Assembly: GCA_947000775.1 (NCBI GenBank)
Contig: CAMQGK010000436.1
Coordinates: 1,253,501 to 1,317,500, forward strand
Direction of reading: 5' to 3'
Length of the DNA stretch: 64,000 nucleotides
Origin: Pterois miles
Lineage: Eukaryota > Chordata > Actinopteri > Perciformes > Scorpaenidae
Shown here: positions 56,262-64,000 of the stretch, piece after piece
How positions within the stretch are numbered: the first letter of the stretch is position 1
Layout: the number at the start of each line of letters is the position of its first letter
The notes under the pieces: model-generated
The model's database searches: none
Told to the model about the DNA's origin: nothing
Seen by the model: the letters and a program-made list of their open reading frames with translations, nothing else
Made by a program: the position numbers and the translations under genes

Positions 56262-58449
56262 CAATTAACATTTGTTCTTGATGTTCTCGACATGGTCATT
56301 TACTACTTCCCATGTACAGCAAGCCACAACACACCGAGTATATTTGATGCATGTCCCACCCCGAGTTAAAGGGTCTCAGGTATCTGCCCCCAGGTACAGC
56401 TGCCTTTTCAAGCGTCTCGTGTGGATTCAAAAACACATAAGATTTTGATAAGAAGACTTTTTTTTTTTAGACTATATGCATCTCCGTTTGCTAGATGACG
56501 AATCTGAGCAAACAGGTTCACCCAGTAAAGCACCAAAAGATGATTAGCCTGAGCACTTGGTTGACGTTAACTTCCCTGACTAGTAGAGACTAGTAGAGCC
56601 CGAGTGAACTTGCTAGTAGATGACTGATAAATATCAATGAGTCATGATCAACTGATGGAACACAATAAGTCAACGTTGCTTTTAGTTTCACACAGGACAT
56701 GAACAGCTGTCTCCTGGTTGACAGTCTGGTGTTTCTTTGACCCGTCCAGTGGACCGTCCTGAGTGGACCGTCCTGAGTGGACCGTCCCACTGTTCCGACT
56801 GTTGAATATGCAGCTGGGTTTACATGGGAGTTAGTTGAAAGCCGTTCGTCACACACTGTTGCTAAAGTCGTTGGGTTTGAGTCTGGGTTGCTAATAAAGA
56901 AATGGCTTTAAAAGCTTCTTCCCGTTGCTTCGTAGGCTGCTTCCACACAGACTTACTCAGACTTCAACCATCTCTCATTCTTTTTGGTTGCATTTACACT
57001 CCACTGTATTGATATCAGATGCAGCTGGAGGTTTCACAATTCTCCAAATCCACAATTCGATTTGACTTTTGATTTTAAGGCCATGGTTTAATTAGATTTT
57101 CAATTTAAAGATGCCATTTTAGACAATGGAGTATTAATTCATGAAGATGAACAGATCATTGGTTTTATGCCGTGAAAACTGTCATTTTAATTCCTCTTTA
57201 AAGAGAGAACTGAACCGAGCTTTTTGCTAGTCCCACTAGCGTGTTGCTAGCATCAGCTGCTCTGATTCAACAGTCGTTGAGTTGAAAAAACATGCATGTC
57301 GGCTGAAGTTCAGCTGTCGGGAGATGCAGTGACTTAATGTTACACCAAGAGCAGAAGAACTATGAGTCAGGAAAAATAACTAACTTACAGGTCCGCTAGC
57401 CGCTGGGCTAATTCATGCAGTGTAAAATGCCATAAATGCAGATATGCAGGAAGAGCCCTGAGTATTGTAGTGACAGGGACGGCCCATATTTCCCATCACG
57501 TCTACCTGGTCCCATGTACTGGACTGAGTAGACACCTGTAGAAGCAGCTATCTGATGGCTGTTAACTCTGCTCAGCTGGCAAAATTGTTTGGATCATGGC
57601 TGTATCATCATCATCATGCAGCACCAGAGAGTCCAACATGGTTCAGATGACTAATTATCAAACAGGCCACATCACCCATCACCCAGAGTATTAGGAATCC
57701 ACCTTGAATCTCAAATACTGTATATTCCTATACAAATTATTGGAGCCTGGTGGGGCCGAACCAGCAGGAAGTCATATATTTGTCACAGTACTTGTGGAAG
57801 GCAGGCTGTCCTGGCCCAGCATGGACAACATGAAGCTTCAATCACAGGATCCAACCGTGTTGGAGCGTTGAAGCAGAGGAGACGGAGGATAATTCCTCGG
57901 CTCATGTAAACTGTGTTGCTGTAGAGACAGGCCTGTTTTAGATCTGACACACAGCTTCTGGCCGGGGAGACACTCATGAAGCTTCCGGCAGTTTCCTTCT
58001 CCAAAGGCCTCGTGTTTTGACAAAAAATTCTTTCAGTGAGCCACTGTTTGAAATGTGGGGTTGTGTACACAGTGTGAGTGTGGACGTCCTCTGCTGCTGA
58101 CACAGGCTGCAAAGGTGTCTCGCAGTTGTCAGGTGATGACTTGTTGCACTGAATTTAATTCAGTATGGAAATGATTGTTCGAGAGTGACGATAACATTAA
58201 GTCATTTTGTGTTTACACTGGCTTATCAGAGCTACAGTGCCTTGTAAAGATCACTAAAGAAAATATGTCTACAGTGAGAAGGGTCTGATTTCTATAAAAC
58301 ACAGAGACGACATGCAGGGGACCAGTATTTCCATATGAGAATGCAGTTCCACCGTGTACAAACTCAGAAATTACAACAACAAACAGTGAGGACGTGATTT
58401 GTGCCATCTCAACAAAAACATGGAGATTTATATCAAGATAGAAGCGTAC
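56262..58449. other. unassigned sequence
   Basis: No supported gene. GAGTGGACCGTCCT is repeated about three times at 56748-56790. On the minus strand 58112-57783 is open for 109 codons and overlaps a second open frame, but no domain or splice sites could be tied to it. Confidence 0.3.
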
Positions 58450-60270
58450 ATACATGCAGCCGCTCAGCACTCTACAAACCGGTGCTCTTTAATCGGTATT
58501 CTGCTGGCTTACGTATTACTGAGTGCCATGTATGCATATGGGACCATGAAAGCAGACAAACTGTCAGTTCGATGCACTACAGCAGAAATGACCTGGACAC
58601 AACATCCCGACCGAACTCGGCAGGCCGCCATGGTCTCCATGGATCACCGTACCGACTGGAAAGGGCCGAAAGCGAAGCTTTAGAGCCGATATACGTGCCA
58701 GGCTAGCAAGAAAGCCGTACAAACCTCTGCTACCGAGTGTCTTCGTCACCAGTGCAAGATCACTTTCCAACAGAATTAAAGAGCACAAAAAAGGACTGCT
58801 GCATTATTGTCATCAGACATGGCTGGACCTGTCGGCCCCGTAGGAGGCTATCGAGCTAGCAGGTTGTACAACACACTGAACCGATAGAACAGGGACTCCG
58901 GTAAGAGCAGGGGAGGAGAACTTTGTGTATACACAAAGAACCACTGGTGCACAAATGTTAGATCACAGACTTGGATGACCAAAGATGTCTGACATCTGCT
59001 GAGACCCCATAGCATGGCTTTCCAGATGAGAGACGCAGCAATACACTGCAGCCAGGTCAGACCTGAAGAGGGGCATCGGAGACGCCAAAGCAGCGACACC
59101 AACTCGACCACCAGTAGCAGCAATGCCTCGCTGGCCGAGCAGCTCAGCCACTTCTAGGGAGAAAGGAAAGGGACTGTCATGACCTCTACTCCAGCTTCAG
59201 CTACCAACAGCCAAGTACTCCTCATACAGTCTATCAATGTACAGATTCAGTGAAGCAGCCGGCCCAGATGGGTTTTCAGAGACTGCGCTGTGGAGATGAC
59301 TGAGGTATTTACAGATATCGTCAACCTATCTCTGTCACAGTGCACTGTCCCTACCTGCCTAAAACATCCATAGTACTGCCAGTTCTGAGGCAGACTGCAA
59401 TAACCTGCCTCAATGATTACAGGCCAATGGCACTAACAGCAGTAATCATGAAGTTGCTGGAGAGTCTGGTCCTCAAGTACATCAAGTCTGTTCTCCCACC
59501 CACTCTGGACCTTCACCACTATGCATACAGAACCAGCAGATCAACAGATGACACTATTTCCTCAGCCCTCCACACTGTACTGATCCACTTGGAAAGAACC
59601 ATATGCATGGCTGCTGTTTGTAGGTTACAACTCTGCATTTAATACAGTCATAACCAGCAGACTGTTCTCCAAGATGTCCGACCGAGGCTTACGGCACCTC
59701 TGCCTGTGGATCCAGTCACAACAACTGCTGGTGTCCTTCTACAGATGCTGAAAGTATCCTGACTCATGGAGTACCAGTGTGGTATGGCAACAGCTCTGCA
59801 GCCCACAAGAAGCCTCTGCAAAGAGTCATAAAACTGCCCAGAAAATCACCATCACCAATCACCAACCACCACAGTTGCCTGCCTGGAAGATGTTAACATC
59901 TCCTGCTGTCTGCACAAAACATCCGGCATCCCAAAGAACTCACCTCACCGCGACCATCAAATGCGCCTGCCATCAGGAAAGCAATACAGGTCCACCAAAG
60001 CACATACCACAAGTTGATAAGCAGTTTTTATCCCAAAGCCTTTACCACACTGATCAGATCCAATAATTATGTGCACTATTTTATTTATTTTGTTGGCAAG
60101 TTGGCAATCGTGTGTTGCTGAAACTGCAACTGTGTTGAGGGTATGTGTCTAAGTGGGTGGCAATAAAAAGTTGTTCTTTTGTGTTAAATCTATATATTGA
60201 GCTCCCTTTCAAGCAGTGCACTTGAATTTTGTTGTATATAAATATGGAATGACAATAGAAGGACTGAATC
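58450..60270 (+). mobile_element. L2/Rex1-like LINE remnant
   Basis: In order on the plus strand and in shifting frames: an endonuclease N-terminal stretch (RADIRARLARKPYKPLLPSV at about 58688-58747, then VTSARSLSN), endonuclease-like text near 58905, the RT segment (NDYRPMALTAVIMKLLESLV at 59415, then YAYRTSRSTDD at 59520), and a 3' end CTTGAATTTTGTTGTATATA plus ATGACAATAGAAG at about 60230-60265. These features are typical of the CR1/L2/Rex1 group in fish. Several frame changes and missing segments (the catalytic YADD box was not found) mark it as an old dead copy. Confidence 0.72.
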
Positions 60271-60475
60271 TTTAATCAAAGAGACTTATAAGCAAACACT
60301 GTTGGATCCAAATGGGGAATACATCATGTTGTGGTTTAATTTTACAGTATATCGCCCCTCATAAATCCACAGTAAACTGTACAAATCACAGGGGCAGCCG
60401 TACCCTGTACCCGAAGCCTTCTGACCACACCAGATGCCTCGTTGTGTCAGTTTTGCCTTGAGCAACCTGTATACC
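60271..60475. other. unassigned sequence with LTR target site
   Basis: Nothing recognised except the left target duplication ATACC at 60471-60475. Confidence 0.5.
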
Positions 60476-60968
60476 TGTAACGTCTGAATAAACAGGCTTG
60501 AACAGGACTCAAATGCATGACTCCAACACTCAGGCAGTGTAAAAATAATCTTGTCTTTATGCCAGAAAAAAGGTCAGTACACGAGTGAGCAGATAATCAG
60601 GCAACCAAATCCAAAAATCATCAGGCGGAGGCGGAGATTCAGTCACCACAAGAAGACCCTAGGAAGAACACAGGAACGAGAATCACCGGGAAGGATCACT
60701 GATGGACTGGCAACATGAGGAGGACACACATTATATACAGGTGAGGGAGTAACGAGGCACAGGTGGACACAATCAGGGGCGGGACTACAATCAGACACAG
60801 GTGAGGTGATGGAAAGTAGGTCAGGGGGCGGAGACACACGAGGGCAGGAAGTGCAGTAAATGTGAACTGAGAGGGAGGGTTAGTGTTTCTAAAATAATAC
60901 AGGGAGTGACAATAATAATACTAAAAAGATGAGAACAAAACATGACCTAGGATCTGGTGGTTGTTACA
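60476..60968 (-). mobile_element. solo LTR, family copy F, with target duplication
   Basis: A 493-bp element starting TGTAAC and ending GTTACA, a perfect 6-bp terminal inverted repeat, with exact 5-bp duplications ATACC at 60471-60475 and 60969-60973. On the minus strand a TATA box (TATATAA) lies near 60737-60731, followed downstream by a weaker polyadenylation-like CATAAA (about 60558) and the U5-like end. It is the best match to copy A. No internal element sequence adjoins it. Confidence 0.9.
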
Positions 60969-61027
60969 ATACCTGCCAACTCTATGGCAGCACATTTTCT
61001 GTATCAATTTCAGTGTAGATTTTTTAA

Positions 61028-61071
61028 TGCTTTCAGAATCAGAATCTGCTTTACTGGCTAAGTAAATTTCA

Positions 61072-61106
<35 letters not shown>
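61028..61106. repeat. interspersed repeat tail and (TA)n
   Basis: TCAGAATCAGAATCTGCTTT followed by ACTGGCTAAGTAAATTT is a common fish repeat 3' end. It runs into a (TA)n tract at about 61074-61106. Confidence 0.55.
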
Positions 61107-61109
<3 letters not shown>

Positions 61110-61118
61110 TTCATCATC

Positions 61119-61469
61119 TTATATCCCATGTGGCCGATTGGGGTCATATTTCTTGGGAAGCATTTGCACATCATTTTCATTTCTTGTTTGTCTCCAACAC
61201 ACGGCCTTTACTCGGCCAGTGAACGTCGTGGTGCAGCAGAAGATCCTGGTGGTCTGCTCACATTTCCTCCTGCAATGCTTTGAAAAAGGAATATTGCAAC
61301 TAGAACTCACCTTTTTTATTTTCCCACAACACAGATTTGTGAATCATCTAATAAAGTTATTATAAAATTCTTCTCTTCTTCAAACAGAGCAGCTCCTCCC
61401 GAACGATCTTGAACACACTAATCATACATCTTAATAGAGATGTTCAGTATGTGATTGGGAACATGCGTA
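61119..61469. other. unassigned sequence with inverted repeat partner
   Basis: About 61125-61180 (TGGCCGATTGGGGTCATATT, GCATTTGCACATCATTTTC) is an inverted, diverged match to about 62398-62445. Otherwise nothing recognised. Confidence 0.4.
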
Positions 61470-61720
61470 TCAAAGCATTATGAGCTCAACCCATAGGGGG
61501 CGCCAAAAATACCAAAATCTCATACCACAAAATCTGGTTGACAGAATTTCACCAAATTTGGTGCACATGCTCCAGATTTGGTGCACATGCTCCAGATTTG
61601 GTGCACATGCTCCAGATTTGGTGCACATGCTCTGGAGCAGAGAGGGGCAATTATTTTTCCAGGGGGGCCACATGAGAAACCCTGACTGCAAACAAATACT
61701 GTCAGATGTAACCTCTATTT
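61470..61720. repeat. interspersed repeat with four 20-bp units
   Basis: TTTGGTGCACATGCTCCAGA is repeated about four times at 61557-61635. It lies in text (GGGGGCGCCAAAAATACCAA; GGGGGGCCACATGAGAAACC) typical of unclassified fish repeats. A further single copy of the unit is at 62285. Confidence 0.6.
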
Positions 61721-62280
61721 TATCACTGTAGGAAACATACAAGCTGCTCACTTTTCAGCATTTATTCTCCTGAAAATCCCTCCAAACAGCAGATTATTAA
61801 GAAAATGACATTATACAGGAGTCTGAACCGTACAGGACTGACTGGTTAGGGTAGGAATATTTCCTTTAACTAAACTTTTATTACTTTCATACTTTTAAGA
61901 ACTTTTATTATTAGAACTTAACATTACATTTAACATTTAACTTAGCATTAACAGTTACATTCAACATTTATCTTAACATGAACCCTTCCCTCGGCTGTCC
62001 TCTCCTTCTCATCTCCAGACAGCTTTCTGGATCTTTCTGCACGTTTAGTCTCAAAGTGACGTTCTAGTTGTTTTCTTTGAATACAGACACGTTTGTTGTA
62101 AACTAAGCTCACAGCTTTACCAACCTCCACGAAAAAATACTTAGCAGTCCATGACTTGTTATAGACGTGGCGCTGGAGGGAGCGCTGCCTGTGGACTAGG
62201 ACTCGGCTGCCTACGAGTGCTTTGGGATGGGGGAGGGGTCCAACTGCGATGCCTGCTTTCACGTCAGACCAATGTCTCAC
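61721..62280. other. unassigned sequence
   Basis: AACATTTAAC-type words recur near 61915-61975. A 110-codon minus-strand frame at 61948-62280 has no recognised domain. Confidence 0.3.
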
Positions 62281-62720
62281 CAGCTTTGGTGCACATGCTC
62301 TGGGGGCAAGTACTAGCCAAGATCTTAAGTGTTATATTGATTGGTGCCAGTGGGCGTGGCCGGTTTAGCATTATATACTATATTATGCCTTTAAATGGCA
62401 ATGATGTCATGATGCTTCACATAAAATATGATCCCAATTGGCCTGATGGTCGCGCCATCATTGACAACCAAAAAAGTGAAAAAAATGAAAGGCCGCCCCC
62501 CTCACAGCTTAAATCCAATTGACTTGAAATTTGACCCATATGTCCAGCTGAAAGTGCTCTACAAAAAACCCTCTTTGACCACTCAAGTCCACCAACTAGG
62601 TTTTCTGCCATTTTGAATTATTTGAAAAACACATTTTTGACATCTCCACCTAAACCGTAGGTCTGATTTCTACCAAAGTTTCTGTGGATCATTATTGGAC
62701 CAAGCTTATCCAAACCAAAA
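62281..62720. mobile_element. unclassified interspersed repeat
   Basis: TTGGTGCACATGCTCTGGGG at its left links it to 61557-61635. TATGATCCCAATTGGCC (about 62428) is the inverted partner of 61130. The remainder (AGCTTAAATCCAATTGACTT, GAAATTTGACCCATATGTCC) has the look of a dispersed fish element. No ends were identified. Confidence 0.4.
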
Positions 62721-63382
62721 GGAGAACCCACATACTGCTACTCTTTCCATCTCTGTCCCTCTCTCTCTCTGTGTATAAATAATTAAATTGTTGGATCAAG
62801 ATCATATGAAAATTAGTGACATGTTTTTATGTAATGAAATATTCTGCTTCAGTTAGCATTTAGCACAAAAGGAGGATGCCCCTGTATTAACGAGGCAGTC
62901 TAGCAACAGTGTAAGAGCACCATAAAATGCATTCATAATAACTTAACACAATTTTGTAGATGTCAGATTTAATAAATAGGCTGCAGCGGTTTGATCCTTT
63001 GTCGCCTGGGGAGGAAATCTCCCAACTGCCTTTACAGTCCTGCCAATTGGGTTGCTGAGTTCGGAGAAACTTTAGAAAGTTTGTGTCTGAAACATTAGTG
63101 ATTGCTTTCACTTTTATGTAGGTTAATTCTGTTGAATAACACATTTAGTTAGAGCTTTCATGGACAGAATAGACAGTACAATTAGTACCTGGAGGCATGT
63201 CTCCATCAGCCCTCTCGCTACTTTATGCACAAAAACAACAATCTACGTTATATCAGTGTTTTACAAAGTGCTGCAGCATAATAGTCTCGTGAACTGGCCA
63301 CTCTCATTAAAGGTGCTATTAATAATATTGAGAGCATTCACTCACTAGATGTTGAATTCTTCTTCCCCTGTTCCACTGCATT
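62721..63382. other. unassigned sequence
   Basis: CTCTCTCTCTCT at 62760-62771; otherwise nothing recognised. Confidence 0.35.
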
Positions 63383-63640
63383 TACCGTATTTTCTGGACT
63401 ATAAGGTGCACTTAAAATCCTTTAATTTTCTCAAAAATCGACAGAGTGCCTTATAATACGGTGCGCCTTATATATGAAGTCTGGTTGTGCTTACTGACTT
63501 CCTTGAACCAGTTGTATGTGGTACAAGGTGCTCAATCTGTCAAAATGTTTTATTATGAGTTTGGTAAGCTTCGAAGCCGCACCGCTGGGTGGATTGTAGG
63601 AGCATTACGATAACAGTAGTCAGGCGCCTGGCGGAGTAAT
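63383..63640 (+). mobile_element. fold-back interspersed element (unclassified), left part
   Basis: ACCGTATTTTCTGGACTATA followed by AGGTGCAC, and later CCTTATAATACGGTGCGCCT, are short inverted partners of a widespread vertebrate element. Its body (AGTCTGGTTGTGCTTACTGA, AATGTTTTATTATGAGTTTG, GAAGCCGCACCGCTGGGTGG) follows in normal order up to the point where a 35-bp tandem array takes over. Confidence 0.55.
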
Positions 63641-64000
63641 ACTACTGACAGTAGTCGGGCGCCTGGCGGAGTAATACTACTGACAGTAGTCAGGCGCCTG
63701 GCAGAGTAATACTACTGACAGTAGTCAGGCACCTGGCGGAGTAATACTACTGACAGTAGTCAGGCGCCTGGCGGAGTAATACTACTGACAGTAGTCAGGC
63801 GCCTGGCGGAGTAATACTACTGACAGTAGTCAGGCGCCTGGCGGAGTAATACTACTGACAGTAGTCAGGCGCCTGGCAGAGTAATACTACTGACAGTAGT
63901 CGGGCGCCTGGCGGAGTAATACTACTGACAGTAGTCGGGCGCCTGGCGGAGTAATACTACTGACAGTAGTCAGGCGCCTGGCAGAGTAATACTACTGTTA
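63611..64000. repeat. 35-bp array, continuing past the window
   Basis: About eleven units of 35 bp containing ACAGTAGTCAGGCGCCTGGC and GGAGTAATACTACTG, with CAGGCG/CGGGCG and GCGGAG/GCAGAG variants. The unit equals the element text just to its left (GATAACAGTAGTCAGGCGCC), so it is an amplified piece of that element. The array still runs at the window edge. Confidence 0.95.

Noticed and set aside
57783..58112. 109-codon minus-strand frame
   Set aside because: A second overlapping frame is equally open, and there are no clear splice signals or recognised domain.

Overview
The window looks like gene-poor, repeat-rich nuclear DNA from a ray-finned fish. I found no complete host gene, rRNA, tRNA, CRISPR array or bacterial-style operon. 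The fish assignment rests on V-SINE/DANA-type SINEs, a second tRNA-derived SINE with a typical teleost tail, Rex3 (RTE-clade) and L2/Rex1-like LINE fragments, a Tx1-clade LINE, and fish-type endogenous retrovirus remains. Sixteen large tandem arrays add up to roughly 13.6 kb, about a fifth of the window, which would suit a subtelomeric, pericentromeric or otherwise low-recombination region. That placement is inference.

Layout. 0-7 kb: a GC-only 25-bp array, a solo LTR, a compound TAA minisatellite, a 38-bp array and three SINEs. 7-17 kb: two head-to-tail copies of one Tx1-like non-LTR retrotransposon. The first is 5'-truncated and dead. The second is near full length, with ORF1 (zinc knuckle) and ORF2 (endonuclease plus reverse transcriptase) overlapping by ATGA and ORF2 broken by one frameshift. 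Both copies end against the same kind of CTCTCC/TTTCC pyrimidine array. 18-23 kb: two more LTR copies, a 42-bp perfect palindrome, and 14-bp and 12-bp arrays. 24-31 kb: old interspersed repeats, a small insertion with long flanking duplications, and 53-bp, CA, 9-bp and 10-bp arrays around a GC-rich promoter-like patch. 35-40 kb: a retrovirus pol/env relic split by a Rex3 copy, then a second Rex3. 41-47 kb: an LTR, then 4.4 kb of two nearly adjoining arrays. 47-53 kb: a possible exon, a 13-bp array, a solo LTR with a clear 5-bp target duplication inside another repeat, and a second 13-bp array. 53-64 kb: a conserved interspersed element carrying a 20-bp array, a V-SINE, a possible terminal exon, an L2/Rex1-like LINE, another solo LTR with a 5-bp target duplication, and an element whose 3' part has grown into a 35-bp array that leaves the window.

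Three themes recur. (1) A LINE family that appears to use a pyrimidine microsatellite as its target. (2) One LTR family present six times with no recognisable internal region. (3) Several tandem arrays that lie inside transposable elements and so probably arose from them. Long open frames inside arrays at 20-23, 48-50 and 51-53 kb are by-products of repeat periodicity, not genes.
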